DNA of 64,000 nt from contig NC_092569.1 of the NCBI RefSeq assembly GCF_037975245.1, positions 17,001,501 through 17,065,500 on the forward strand, read 5' to 3'. The translations under genes were made by a program, and so were the position numbers. Positions within the stretch are counted from its first letter, which is position 1; each line of letters opens with the position of its first letter. The stretch comes from Apostichopus japonicus (Eukaryota; Echinodermata; Holothuroidea; Aspidochirotida; Stichopodidae). Shown here piece by piece: positions 13,301 through 24,924 of the stretch. The notes beneath the pieces were generated by a model, which had not been told where the DNA came from, made no database searches, and saw nothing but the letters and a program-made list of their open reading frames with translations.

Positions 13301-16300
13301 ATAATAAATGTTATATATGTATATATATATATATTTTTTTTTAGGGGGGGGGGGAGTTAGGTTGGTTGACTAAACCTTAACTAGAATTCAAACTCAAACT
13401 TTTTGGGAAGTTTTTCTTTTTCTTATTTGCACCAGAAATATTTGCAAAGGTATTGATTATACATTCAGGGAACAAAGATCAAAATAAAATATATTGTTTG
13501 CAAAGCTATGTTAGCGATGGAAACTTAAAGAAGGCTTTTACTTTTTTAGATTAACGAAAAACTGTGAACAAAATATGTTTGTATACATTGATTTTTATAT
13601 AAACAGTCGTATCAGCATATCATTAAGTTCAATATGACATTTGCCTGTATTTTGTTTATACAAGTAGTAAATTCAGTAAACGAAGAAAACGTAACAAATC
13701 ATTTTTATTTGCTATATTTAACATAGCAATTTGGACATCGTCGCAATATGTTTAGAGCGGTATATTTTAACCATGAAAGTTTTTGTTGTATCGTTTCATT
13801 TGTTTGGAGAAATTAACTTAACATAATGATTTTTGTACTAATAAAGATCCTTAAATTCCCATTAAAATGAAAATTTCTTACACTATTGACGCAGAGATCG
13901 TATGCGGTGCTATCGCAGCGTTGTCAGGGATTATAAATGAAAGACGATTGGAATTAAGAAAAGCCTACTTGTGAAAAATAATGGTTTTTCATGTATACTG
14001 CCAGTGTTTTTAGCTTGATAAAACAAATCAATTATTTCAATGAAAAAAGTATACGACGTTAGTTAATGTGTAAAACAACCACAGCAAACACTTAATGTCT
14101 TATGGAATTGAGAATATGAAAAGAAATTAGGAGTTCTAAAACCATATGTTGTATTTATTAATTCAGACCTTTCTTTCTTAGTGCAAGTACACTATTGGTT
14201 GACATTGAAATACGGCACGATATGGAATGTACTAATTGCATGCGATAGGTTTACATGAGATATTGGCCGGTGTAAATAAATAATATGCTTTAAATTGCAA
14301 ATAAACTAAAAAAATAATACATGTGAGAGTACCTAGCGATATTTGATATCGATATATCTATGTTATAAACTGATTAACGTTACATTAAAGAAATAGTCAA
14401 ACGAATTAAGGGTGCAATTGTTGTAAACGTCATAATTCGAAGTCGCCGGGAACTAGGTTTATATTATAGTACCCATACAGAAGAATAACAAAATATAGTA
14501 CTTAAAGGTTCTATTGTCAAGTTAAAAACTACTTTTGTGATAGTTTAAGAAATTAACTTAATACCTGTGAATTAGACTTAAACGTCTGGGAGACCGATAT
14601 TTGTAACTTCTAAGTACTTTTAAGGCAACAAGAAGGACAATTTTGAACAAACGAGATAAACATATATACAAAGATAATATTAGTTTAAACTAAAAAACAA
14701 TTTTCGGGTATATTATAGCAAGTTAAGTTTAGCCATTGAAGTTTACCCATTCAAGTATTGCTAAGTTTAATTATACAATGTTAAAATAAGGTTACATTCA
14801 AAGATTAACCAATGCTTACTAAGAAAAAAAGAAATAAAACTAATCGGGAAATATATTAGTAAGTTATAGTAGCAAGTTTTATAAACATATGTTTTTTCTG
14901 ATTTAAAATTAAGTAATCTAGACCAAAAGTATACCCAGTCTCGTTAAATGACGTCGATTGACAAACAAGGACAAAGAAGACGAATTTTAATTACAAACTT
15001 TATCAGAAAGGGTTATTTGTTATGTCTAAGCTTTCAGCACAGATATTTCCAAAGTTACTACATGGAAGTTTATGTATTTCTAATAACAAACAACGTTTTC
15101 ACTTTACAGGCCCGCCTATAATATTGCAATAACTTTGTTGATACTTTGAGTATGATATAAATATATTGACAATGATTTTCCTTTGCTATCAATGCTCAAA
15201 CATAATTTAAGACCTACGTGACAAAGAGATTAAGTAATGAAATGATCAAGAATTTTCTAGAATTTACAAATTTTTTCAATTATACAATATATTATTAAAA
15301 TAATTAAGTTTGACTAGTGCAAACGCGTTACGGCGAAGGCGCCACTTGGACAAGAAGTGCAGTAATTTTATGTAATAGAAAGCGGACTGCAATTATTATT
15401 ATTAATATTACATGTTTTTCGCTTGAAATAAGAAGCAAAAGTTGGATACTTGAATTAATCAAGTTTAAAGATTGTTTTTTATTCGAGTATGATTAAACTA
15501 TACTTTACTTTGTAAATACTTAGCGTACCAATGTAGTCAAATCAATATGTTACTAGGCAGTTATACATATCTATTTAAAACTTATAGCGTCTTGATCATA
15601 GTTCATGAAATTTAGTGAGATCTACCTTGGAACTTTTACAGTTTCTAAAATGAATGAACTTATAGCGTCTTGATCATAGTTAATGAAATTTAGTGAGATC
15701 TACCTTGGAACTTTTACAGTTTCTAAAATGAATAGAGTATAACTGTTCAACTGTCTTAAAATAACTTTATCAAATGTTGTATTTTATTTTGAAAATATCA
15801 ACAGTTATGTACCTAACCATAAAGAAAAACATACGAATGTAGTTTTCAGCTTTAGTGTTATTGCATACATCAGCGACGAATGGGAAATAAATACACTTAG
15901 CCAGATACATAGGCGATAAGGTGCGATATTAATTGAAAATATGAGAGAAAGTTTATCAAGGCAATGTAAAATTTTAAATATATCTAAACAGAGAACATAC
16001 TATGTTATGCAATTTTTTTGATTAGTTGCAATGCAAATTTAAAACAAAAACACACTTTTATGTAGGCTGCTGGCGATAGATTATTCTTTTGGAAAGAAGG
16101 AATTTATATAGAAGAAGAGTTCGAAAAATGCATTTAATTTTTTATTAGTGGCCATATTAAAACTGCATGAGCTACTAAAAATCAGAATGTTGCATTATAA
16201 ATTGTAAAAAAAAAAGGTTATCAAGTTCTAACAAGTTTCTCTTTTTTTTGTGGGAAAATTTATAATCAAGCAAGCAAGCAAGTAAAAAACATGTAAAAAA

Positions 16301-16509
16301 TAATTCCCAGTAGTTGAATTGTCTACATGACATTTTGTTTAAATTATTACATCTAACAAGCAACACAGAAACGTGGACGCAAAGATTGATACGAAATAAG
16401 AACAGAAACTGTAAAATGTTTAACTCACCGTTTCTTCCGAGGACGTAAAAGCGATCGTTGTTGTGCACAAGAATGCAAATACTGCTCGAACAGCCACGGA
16501 AAGCTCCAT
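8367..16509 (-). CDS. Gene A: secreted half-FReD / TIL / EGF-like / FReD protein (8 exons, 549 aa)
   Basis: Exons 16429-16509, 12946-12991, 12225-12394, 11688-11952, 11236-11450, 10775-11080, 9902-10163 and 8367-8671 join into one 550-codon frame with GT..AG at every junction and a terminal TGA. Residues 1 to about 20 are a signal peptide and 28-42 a Ser/Thr-rich linker. Residues 43-187 are a first fibrinogen domain with its A/B core but no C-terminal P subdomain; 188-259 are a TIL domain with ten or more cysteines; 260-318 are VWC/EGF-like. Residues about 320-549 are a complete FReD with the calcium loop DRDND at 464-468 and the usual MKIRP ending. A cysteine-rich insertion (about 486-515; C490, C493, C498, C507, C511) sits where most FReDs are short. 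N-glycosylation sequons occur (NRS, NWT, NKS). FReDs of this kind are typically extracellular carbohydrate- or acetyl-group-binding modules; the ligand here is unknown. Confidence 0.85.
8672..9901 (-). other. Gene A intron 7
   Basis: 1230 nt, alignable with the last introns of B, C and D. It contains the uninterrupted sequence cattaactagtttttag at about 9087-9103, which is the empty equivalent of the LINE insertion site in gene C. Confidence 0.6.
9902..10163 (-). CDS. Gene A exon 7: second FReD, central part
   Basis: 262 nt. It encodes [19 protein letters not shown] ... DGFG ... [14 protein letters not shown] ... KLRFDIT and ends in phase 1 with a weak GTTTGT donor shared by its paralogues. 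Confidence 0.85.
10164..10774 (-). other. Gene A intron 6 with (TA)n
   Basis: 611 nt. It carries a (CA)n/(TA)n array at about 10261-10378. The gene B counterpart (32754-33094) is 341 nt with only a remnant of this array. Confidence 0.7.
10276..10378. repeat. (TA)n microsatellite
   Basis: About 100 bp of alternating TA in gene A intron 6. It gives rise to spurious Tyr/Ile frames on the plus strand. Confidence 0.95.
10775..11080 (-). CDS. Gene A exon 6: VWC/EGF-like and start of second FReD
   Basis: 306 nt, both ends phase 0. [14 protein letters not shown] is followed by an EGF-like [15 protein letters not shown] and then [10 protein letters not shown] ... [11 protein letters not shown] ... 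[14 protein letters not shown], which opens the second FReD. Confidence 0.85.
11236..11450 (-). CDS. Gene A exon 5: TIL domain
   Basis: 215 nt, phase 1 to phase 0. It encodes [19 protein letters not shown] ... [17 protein letters not shown] and SECGCF, the spacing of a trypsin-inhibitor-like cysteine-rich domain as found in mucin-, tectorin- and FCGBP-type proteins. Confidence 0.8.
11688..11952 (-). CDS. Gene A exon 4: first FReD, central part
   Basis: 265 nt. It encodes [16 protein letters not shown] ... YKDGFG ... [15 protein letters not shown] ... ELRVDIEL, the core of a FReD, and ends in phase 1 (GCAC then GTAAGT). It is spliced directly to the TIL exon; no last FReD exon lies in between. 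Confidence 0.85.
12225..12394 (-). CDS. Gene A exon 3: first FReD, opening part
   Basis: 170 nt between TTACAG and GTACGT. It encodes [12 protein letters not shown] ... [10 protein letters not shown] ... FEVYC and GGGWT, the canonical start of a fibrinogen domain. Confidence 0.85.
12946..12991 (-). CDS. Gene A exon 2: Ser/Thr linker
   Basis: 46 nt, [15 protein letters not shown] plus one base, between ATTAATAG and GTAAGA. The PSTTDDTQ core is shared with gene P exon 2. It converts phase 0 to phase 1. Confidence 0.65.
12992..16428 (-). other. Gene A intron 1
   Basis: 3437 nt, parallel to gene B intron 1 (35220-38668). It holds a short (AT)n with a G-run at 13311-13355 and a 78-bp tandem duplication at 15580-15735. 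No exon was recognised. Confidence 0.6.
15580..15735. repeat. 78-bp tandem duplication
   Basis: acttatagcgtcttgatcat... starts at 15580 and again at 15658. The Z copy (about 222-300) and the B copy (about 37920) have it once, so it arose in this unit only. Confidence 0.8.
16429..16509 (-). CDS. Gene A exon 1: signal peptide
   Basis: 27 codons, [15 protein letters not shown] to SSEET, then GTGAGT. The frame was chosen because it gives the hydrophobic signal and a phase-0 end that fits exon 2; the overlapping longer frame on the same strand does neither. Confidence 0.75.
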
Positions 16510-16608
16510 ATTTATGAATGTCTTGGTAAAATACGAATGACAATTCAAATGAAATGTATCTCTAGAGGTAAGAAATATTCCTAAAAACAACGGATGACCC
16601 GAAGTGCA

Positions 16609-16614
16609 TTTATA
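16609..16614 (-). promoter_or_regulatory. TATA box of gene A
   Basis: TATAAA 100 nt upstream of the gene A ATG, the same spacing as in genes Z and B. Confidence 0.5.
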
Positions 16615-19089
16615 AAGTTGTAAAATTGTGATGTCTCACAGCCAGATCGCATTGTACTTGTACGTTGTGATTTACCGTCTGTCAGTTGTTAACATTTAAG
16701 TATTCAAAGGATCCATCCACTGTGGAAACTTCCAGTCGGTCAAGAAAGAGGGATTCGTTACGTCACGTTGCCGAGATATCTATACATTGTACGGGAATTT
16801 GCAATTTACATGTTTGTAGATGACTTGTGTGTATTTAATGTATAGAAGTGGGTTGAGTATAACAAGATTATGCTCAATTCTTTTATTAGACACTTAACCA
16901 TACGTCTTTGAGTGTCACAAAAGGCAGTTTTACGAAATATGGTGTAGAATTTTGTTATTAATTGATCCTAGATCAATTAAAAAGTTAAAAAATGGGGGAA
17001 GCAACAATGAAATTCAATTTTATTTAAACCTGAGTTGCTACAGTCTATACTATCAGCATGCAACATTGCTAAATTTACGGTACTCAATTGGTATACAACC
17101 TTTACTAAATGTATTCAAATCATTTCGTGGAATCAACGTTCTCTAACCTCGCCATTTCTTTACCCTCTCTTATTTAGTATGTGTACTTTTGATACACACC
17201 TACAAACAAAGCCACATACACCAGTGGTCTGCATAGGGAGGGGGCAGGCGCAGAGTGTTTCTCTGCATAATACTTCGGGGACGAAGCTGGGAAGGTGCAT
17301 TAATAAGATTTGGAGCTATACTACAACATTTATGATAGATGATGGAAAAAATATCATCGTTTCCCATTTAACAAAGTAAACATGTTCCTTAGATCCTTCC
17401 CCTTAACGAATGTAAGCCAAATTTTGTGCTGGTGCCCCAACTAAATTTGGAAGCGATACAGAGGATAGAGCAAGGGCGCAACCACGCACCCATTTGGCGT
17501 TTTCAATCCCCAGAAGGACCAACCAACCAATCTCTATTGGCACACAGACAATTACAAAATATCCTGAAGTATTACTTTAATAGTAAATATATGCAGTCGA
17601 AAACCCTTCAATATTTTTTTGTGCAAAGTTGCAAAATATTGCACCGTGTTGCATCTAAGGATCCTCGATTTTAAACAAAATCCCAAAGGGAACTGACAAA
17701 CGTCCCCTTTGAACCATTCTGGACCACAAAAAGTAATATCCTCCCTCTAACAAAAAATATCCTTGCGCCGCTAGGTTAGAACCTTAATCGCATCATGAAA
17801 CTTTAGTTGTCGGACTCTTAGAGTGGTGACAAAATTTGTTTTGTTCCCTCACACCATATAACGTTGGCTACCTGCTTTCTTGGATACTATCAATTATATA
17901 ACCCCTAAACAGCATACAACAAGTGTGCTTGCACCTTGCTAGATTGTGTAAAACTGAACCCTATCCCTGTATTGTCCTGTCGCGCTTAGGCTAGTATTAC
18001 ATGATCGCATCGATATCACCAAAGCGAAAATTCGTAGCTCCGACAACACAAAATATGTAGCTACATAGCAACATCTGCATACGTGCATAGTAATATTGCA
18101 CTATCGTTTATGCTACTTTTATACATCCAACGTCTGCAAACTGGCATATTTACATTGTAATTTACATTGTTACTTAACAACCTTGAAACTAACCGTATTT
18201 TCCAAATATATTGCATATTTGAAAGTCATACATTTGTCTCTCTTCAATCGTGATTTACTATTACGTGTCTTACATTGTACAGATATTGTTTTAGGGAAGT
18301 TAATAATAAACGGAAAGAATTTCAAGCGTAAACATAATGAACACTTCCGAACAATAACAGTGGTATTTTAACTAGTAGATGTTGAAGTCTTCACAAATCT
18401 TTATGGTATCTAGATAAATGGGTGTCTGACCGTTATTAGAGCATAATTAGAATATTATATTTTATGTTAAAACTGATTTCTTATAACATAAATCTTCTGA
18501 GACCTTTTGTGCTATGTTCTCATATTGTTTACAGTACATAAATGCATCGCTCACACTTTGTTTACAAAATCTTATGTATTTCTTTACAATCGGTGTATTA
18601 TTTTAATAATGACTTGCCGAATCGAAATAAGAATTAGTATACAATGTTAAACATGGTACAGCGATGTGATTTTGACAATTAGGTTCAGTTTTTGTCCTTC
18701 TAATTTTTTTGTTTGAAGTTATCATTTTTGTTTGGACTATAATTTGAACAGTACATTTTAAGCTATCTCAATGTTCTTGCGTTACTATAATCATGATATA
18801 AATACCTTTGTATATGACGCTCAGTTTCGGCTGAGGCTTCATTCAGCAACTACAGAACTGTTTGTCCAACGATGCTATAAAGTTATAAACGTACACATAC
18901 TATAACAATAATGGTGTCCGGTTATCACGTTGGTTACAATGTGTGACGAATGGATGAGGATGGGGCTTCGTAGCTATACTAGAAAGTAAACTGATAGGAT
19001 AATATTTAACATGATACGCAATTCCCGTCAATTACGGATAACGTCCATCGCAAACTGATTTAATGGAGACTTTAAATGCATTTAGTAAT
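16615..19089. repeat. 5' flank block, copy 1 (A promoter side)
   Basis: Matches 1163-3000 and, up to about 17740, also 38855-40000. It includes a dispersed element around 17460-17560 (gagcaagggcgcaaccac...) that recurs at 39712-39790. No coding sequence was recognised. Confidence 0.55.
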
Positions 19090-19300
19090 TTTGGTCCAAC
19101 TTTTTTCTTGCCAAACAATATCACCTTTTGGTAAGGGGGTGGGGGGGGGTTGGGGAAGACATTTGACTGGGGAGTCTGGGCTCTCATCTCCTGCACCCGC
19201 TTGTTTCGACATTAGTGATATATACACAATGAACCAACTAAAACACACATAAGGTCCTGTTCCATTCGGTTTATTCATATTCATTCAGTCACTACAAAAC
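19090..19300 (-). pseudogene. Relict of a FReD gene 3' flank
   Basis: Poly-G, catttgactgggg and the block ending ggtttattcatattcattcagt match the 3' flanks of A (7915-8060) and D (61800-61960). No last exon follows, so it marks where an array member once stood before the gene P segment. Confidence 0.4.
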
Positions 19301-20112
19301 AGAAACTTAGAAAAGAGCGACAGTATCAAGTTTGCATGGGGTTTCCATAAAGCCATTTTCATTTATTCTTTGATTCTTTCAAAATGTGGGATGTAAAATA
19401 TACTTTTTGTCTCTGAGGCCTCTCTTGGAAGAGTTAGAGAGAGTGATACTATTGTTATAAAAGTGCTCAAATAATTGTTAAGAAGATATAAATGAATGCC
19501 TGGATCAGGGATAAGGCTGATGGGCCGATAATATGATGGATCGGATTTGGAGTTAGTACACTATATTTTTTCCAAGAGGATTGAGTTGCAAAATATCATA
19601 CCCTGATGAGGTTACGCAATGATAATTAATTGTGCCAAGAGTTTGACGTAACTGACTTTTTCTTTCCCTGTATTATTATCATACTCATTATCATCATAAG
19701 TTCTATAACCATGTTAATGGGCACAATAATATCGTTATTAAACATGCTAGTATCCTGAAAAGTTAGGGCGAATTGTGAAATATCAAAATTTACTAGATTG
19801 TTTAATATGGTCTTTAAATTGAGTAATATTGTTGTCAGGGCCGGCTGGGGTAGCAAGGATATCTATGAAGGTTGCTAGAAGAATTAGAATAAATTCGTTT
19901 AGACGGTATCCATTTCGATCGTTTTCAATGAGACAAATGCACGTTAGTTACATTGTTGTAAGTTACATTTATTATGTCTTTAAGACAGACTACTAGTAGT
20001 TACATTCATCAAGCTCGATCTTGTTAACGTTTAACATCATGGATAAACGTGAGCGGTGCTTCTTCGAATTTGTCAATATTCAACAAAGTTACACTTGTAA
20101 GACATTTTTAAG
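19301..20112. other. Upstream region of gene P, nothing recognised
   Basis: AT-rich. No exon or repeat identified. Confidence 0.35.
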
Positions 20113-20119
20113 TATATAT
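20113..20119 (+). promoter_or_regulatory. Possible TATA box of gene P
   Basis: TATATAT 76 nt before the first ATG of gene P. Single copy, so there is no comparative support. Confidence 0.3.
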
Positions 20120-20194
20120 CCCTAAATTGATCAATGTATTCATTTTGTAAGGCTACCACCGGATCAATGTAGTCTTCAAACGAAGGTAACAGAA

Positions 20195-20260
20195 ATGTTT
20201 GTTAGAATGCAAAGAACGAATTTGGTTGCATTGACAATAATTTTCGCACGTTTAATAACG
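20195..20260 (+). CDS. Gene P exon 1: signal peptide
   Basis: 66 nt ending ATAACG before GTGAGG, phase 0 as in gene A exon 1. Hydrophobic core LVALTIIFARL. Its sequence is unrelated to the MELSVAV type. Confidence 0.6.
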
Positions 20261-23200
20261 GTGAGGTGTATCTCACGATTTCCACTATGAGAGAACACGT
20301 GCATTGATTTTTTTCCATATCTACAAGACATCATATATTATTTATTTGTAGAGTAATCATCAGCACAGCCTGCCTTCAACTACAGATGACACTCAAAGTG
20401 AGATATATGTTGCCTTTTAAGTTATTATATTTTTGTTTACAGTACGTTTAATTTTGCTTTGCTTAGGTGACTAATACTATTTTTTTTCAGTAATTGAGAG
20501 TACATGATGCTACAAATTTAATCATCATGTTAAATCTCAATATAGCAATGCTCTTGACAATGCAAAGAGGCAAGAACAGTTGAAAACGGCAGCTTATCTA
20601 AGTTTAATATTATAATTAATTTACACAAGTGAGAGACATATTAACCAAGTGGCTAAACCTTGATTAACATAAATAAAAATAATAAGAAAAACATATCGAA
20701 TTAACGAGAGTCAATAACATGCAAGGCGTTTTTCCTATTAGTCAAACTGTATTTGGACGACGTCCTTGTCAAGAAATTCTTTTCGGTTTAATGTCCAAAA
20801 CAAGTGGAAATTAAAATGTGCATTAACGGTATGTTTTGAGATATTCATTGTGAGGATTATAACTTAATTCAAATATATATTCCTTTTTTGCAATTATTAT
20901 TATCACCTGCAAAAGTAGTGCAGAAATTATTTGGCTTTTCTTACAGGTGGATCGTATTTCTTTTATCAAAGTTCTGAATATCCCAAGGACTGTCGAGATG
21001 TCCAGCGTCAGTGTTCCACATCAAGTTCCAGTGGAGTATACCTCATCAAGCCAGATGGTTATAAAGAACCATTTGAAGTATTCTGCAACAACAATGTAGA
21101 CACAGGAGGATGGACGGTACGTCCATGACTATTTCAAAAAATGCTGCCAAGAGTTTGCTTTAAAATAAGTGTCGTGCTGCTATTTTCGGAGATACATAAT
21201 GCATGTCAATTTTTTTAAACAATTTGATGATTAATTTATCACTGTAATATATTAAAGTTGAAATATTTACTTAGCTATCAATATGATGTGTAACTATTTG
21301 GATTTCATTAGTACATAATTTTTGTAAAGATATTGGTTTCTCGTGAAAATGAAATGAACTGGATTTGTAAAGAGAAGCAAACATAGTTTTAACTCAGTTA
21401 CCAAGATGACATCATTGTTGCATTCATATCATAACACTGAACGTGAACAATTATTTTTACAGAGAGTTATGAGTACATAGTTTGACCAAAAGATGTCAAT
21501 TTTTTACCAATTTCACTAAGCTAGCAATTGCAACCACCAGAAAAACAACAAGCAACAGGAAAATGTATTAAAACTCGTTTCTTTATGTAGGTCATTCAAC
21601 GACGTGAGGGTGGCTTTGTGTATTTTAACAGGAGTTGGGCACAGTATGAAGATGGATTTGGATTCCTGTCCTCTGAGTTTTGGCTCGGTAATGAAAAGTT
21701 GTCGTACTTGACGAATCAGGAAGTGTATGAACTTCGTGTGGATATTACTCTTTATAATGGGTCAGCCTTGTATGCTATTTACAAAGGTTTCCGTATCACT
21801 GACGGATGGAGTCAATATATGATATCCAGTATCGGAGTATTGGAAAGCAACTTAGGTAAGTGGCTGAGATGATTGATAAAGTCTTTAATCAAGAACTACC
21901 GATCGTTTACCTCCAAGTATTTTACATTCGTTTCCATCAATACAATGCAAACGCGTTTCCTTCGTTTGTTCATTGTGTACACATTTTCATTGCGTTATTT
22001 CTAGCCCGGAAACTCTGGTTTTGCCATAAAGTAATATTACATATTTGTTTCACATCCAGGCTCAGCACTGTCAACCTGTCCTTCGAATATGATCTACAAC
22101 ACCTGCAGTTGCCAAGCAACTTGCGATGATCCCAATGGAGCGGGTGGATGTAATAATAACTGCCTGGGTAGTGAGGGTTGTAACTGTCCTACAGGGTTCT
22201 TAATGCATGGAAGTGACTGCATCCCTACGAGTGACTGTGGTTGTTTCATAAGAGATGAGAACCTGGTTATACCAGTGAGTACTTAATTTTATTTAACTAT
22301 ATATTAATATTGCGACTACTCACGAAAGCAATGACTATTTTTGGTCTAATATATTGTTACTGTTTTGTATTTTAGAATGGGGAAACATATGTCAACGATG
22401 ACTGCACACAGAAGTGTTCGTGCAGCAATAACCGATTAAGCTGTGAAGATGACTACAGGTGCAGTGCTTATGCCGTATGTGATATTAACGCTGGAGTGAG
22501 ACAGTGCTCTTGTAATGAAGGTTATGGAGGTGACGGACTAAGTTGTGAATCTTTATATGAAGACTGTAAAGATGTTTACGACGCCGGCCATACACAAGAT
22601 GGTGTTTATACAATCCTTCCGTCTGGATGGTCGGGTTCATCATTTAGTGTGTACTGTAAAATGGATAATGGTGGAGGATGGACAGTAAGTCTTTTGTTCT
22701 TTCTGACTGTTGAAACGTGTTAAGAGGTATTAGTTTTAAGTTTAGCCGATGATCTGTCTAATATTTATAATCCAAATATACACTTCGCTACGGAAATTAC
22801 ATTTCCGAGTTATTTACAATATTTAAATTTACAAGATACAATTCGAATACATTATTGAAAATACTAAAGGAACTCTGAATAATAGTAAACTTACTCAGTC
22901 CAGAGTAATCTATAAAAGTAAGAGACAATAACTTTACATACAAGCTTATTCTAATGCGTTCTCTAGAACAGCTTAAAAACACAAAATGAACTGCTTTGCT
23001 ATTGCATACGATTATGTGTCATGCATTTACTGATATTGCATTATCAAAACTTACAATTTCTTTAAACCCATTGATTGATCGATAATAAATGGTTTTCACT
23101 TGTTTACACATTTGCTCACACACTTTCAGGTATTTCAACGTCGGACTGATGATTCTACTAGTTTCTATAAGGACTGGACATCTTACCAGGAAGGATTTGG

Positions 23201-24924
23201 TGACGGTGAAAACTTCTGGCTAGGTAATGAAAAGCTTCATTACATGACAAATCGGAAACATTACAAGCTTCGCTTTGACGTCACTACCTCCGACGGGACA
23301 CCTAAATATGCTGAATATCCAGAGTTTCAAGTTGAGTCTGAAAGCAACAACTACAGATTGAATAAACTCGGAGATAGGAGTAGTGGCAATACAGGTTTGT
23401 AAATGCTCTTCCTCTTCTCTTAGCCTTTCGGTTTCAAGAGTTTGGTGCGTATTATATTCATATAAAAGCACGTGCTGGCTGATCATCTGCAATGTTTATA
23501 GTTAATACCCCTTCTGTGCATAACAAATGTAATCAATTTCAATAAACGATATGTAACCATTATGTGTAATTCTTACGCTTCAAACATTAAACCCTGGAAG
23601 TACAGCTGTTTGAGGAAGAGCTAATATAGGTCAAGGGTCATGAGTTCGACACTGTTCTTTTCGTGTGAGAGAAAGCATTGGCACATTGTTTTAATTTTAA
23701 ACCGAGTTTTAATTTTACTTTCTCTCGATTTTTAACTGATAATGAATTAATACCAGTTATCCTACACAAAAGTTACATTTAACCGGTTCGGGAGCTAAAG
23801 TTAGAGTCATCATGTTAAAGGACGGGCTGATTATGTTAACACAGTAGCTTTGGAGTCTGCGTTAATTTAACATACAACCATGAACATAGCCTGAAGCAAT
23901 TTAAATCATCACAATATTAATACAGTTATAAGTGTTTAACATTTGGCAGCTTGATTGATTAAAGTTAAGACTCACAAAAGATTCGTTTTTCAATCATCTC
24001 GAAGCAGATGGAGATTAAACACTAAACAATTATGCTACATCAGATTCGTCGATAGCAAATTACAATCTTCACACAAACTCATGATCGGAAAACGACTACA
24101 GCAAACGGCTGACATTTTCACAAGTGAAACATGCTTACACACAAACACACACCCTGCTCTAATCATCAAACCGTACAAAACATACATGCATTATGAGATG
24201 CACACAAGAAAACTGACCTTACAAACATGATTCAATGGTCATTTGTATAGTATAATTAAGAATCCTATACTAGTAAGTCATTCGAATAGTTAGATGTTTC
24301 CTGTCCACTATGTTATACCAAAATGGTAAATACTGGAATTATTCATTCAAATTATCACTAAAACTATGCGTAGTTCTCACAGCCACGTAACTGATACATA
24401 TAGATCAAACAATACATTCAAATCTGAAATAATATGCTAATACATAGTACAACATATTTAAATAAGAATAAGAATACCACTGCGTAAATTGCAGTAATGT
24501 CGACTTAAGGTAAACTATAATCTAAACTTATAGCAATTAGAAAACATTGGGATTATTTGTTACTGCACGTTACCGTAATCAATGTACCAACCGACTTTCC
24601 TGTTTTTGTCTTTCAGGTCGTAACTTTGTTAATTACAACAGAGGAAAACAATTCAGTACACATGACCGAGACAACGATGCTTGCGGTAACTTCCACTGTG
24701 CACAGCTACATAGAAGCGGCTGGTGGCACTCTAATTATTATTGCTCTTATTGTTATAGTTACAATTATTGTCATTATTTTCAATACAGCAGCAGCTGTCA
24801 ATCAATTTGTACCGATGACAACCTCAATGGAGTCTACAACGGTGAACGGGGCACACAGATCTTCACTGACTATTATTACAACTGTAACATTGGATCCGTC
24901 GAAATGAAAATTCGACCTTCGTGA
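20195..24924 (+). CDS. Gene P: inverted half-FReD / TIL / EGF-like / FReD protein (8 exons, 543 aa)
   Basis: Exons 20195-20260, 20364-20397, 20947-21116, 21591-21855, 22060-22274, 22376-22684, 23130-23394 and 24617-24924 give 543 codons and a TGA, with consensus splice sites and the same phases as gene A. Residues 1-22 are a signal peptide (MFVRMQRTNLVALTIIFARL), unlike that of A and B; M5 is an alternative start. A linker follows (23-33). A first FReD without its P subdomain occupies 34-178, a TIL domain 179-250, and a VWC/EGF-like segment about 251-308. A full FReD follows to 543, with calcium loop DRDND at 458-462 and a Cys-rich insertion rich in Tyr/Ser. It lies head-to-head with A (3.7 kb between ATGs) and tail-to-tail with B. 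It is more divergent from A and B than they are from each other, so its inversion predates the A/B duplication or it came from elsewhere in the cluster. Confidence 0.85.
20364..20397 (+). CDS. Gene P exon 2: linker
   Basis: 34 nt, [11 protein letters not shown] plus one base, between ATCATCAG and GTGAGA. Its 3' half is nearly identical to exon 2 of A and B, which fixes the small exon. Confidence 0.65.
20947..21116 (+). CDS. Gene P exon 3: first FReD, opening part
   Basis: 170 nt between TTACAG and GTACGT. It encodes [20 protein letters not shown] ... VYLIKPDG ... GGWT. Confidence 0.85.
21591..21855 (+). CDS. Gene P exon 4: first FReD, central part
   Basis: 265 nt. It encodes VIQRREGGFVYFNRSW ... 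[15 protein letters not shown] ... and ends CTTAG before GTAAGT in phase 1. Confidence 0.85.
22060..22274 (+). CDS. Gene P exon 5: TIL domain
   Basis: 215 nt. CPSNMIYNTCSCQATCDDP ... NNCLGSEGCNCPTGF ... DCGCF; same length and phases as in A, B and C. Confidence 0.8.
22376..22684 (+). CDS. Gene P exon 6: VWC/EGF-like and start of second FReD
   Basis: 309 nt. CTQKCSCSNNRLSC, CSCNEGYGGDGLSCE, then YEDCKDVYDAGHTQDGVYTI ... GGGWT. Confidence 0.85.
22685..23129 (+). other. Gene P intron 6
   Basis: 445 nt. Nothing recognised. Confidence 0.6.
23130..23394 (+). CDS. Gene P exon 7: second FReD, central part
   Basis: 265 nt. VFQRRTDDSTSFYKDW ... [14 protein letters not shown] ... KLRFDVTT. Donor GTTTGT; reading on into the intron meets a stop after two codons. 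Confidence 0.85.
23395..24616 (+). other. Gene P intron 7
   Basis: 1222 nt, close in length to the last intron of gene A. No LINE and no recognisable repeat. Confidence 0.6.
24617..24924 (+). CDS. Gene P exon 8: second FReD, P subdomain
   Basis: 308 nt after [65 protein letters not shown] then TGA. Confidence 0.85.

Noticed and set aside
16175-16543. 122-codon minus-strand frame covering the gene A signal exon
   Set aside because: It reads the signal exon in a frame that is not preserved past the splice donor; the 27-codon frame gives a signal peptide, a GTGAGT donor and the right phase.
24557-24907. Thr/Val-rich frame over gene P exon 8 (and equivalents over A, B, C and D)
   Set aside because: Out-of-frame shadow of the last FReD exon.
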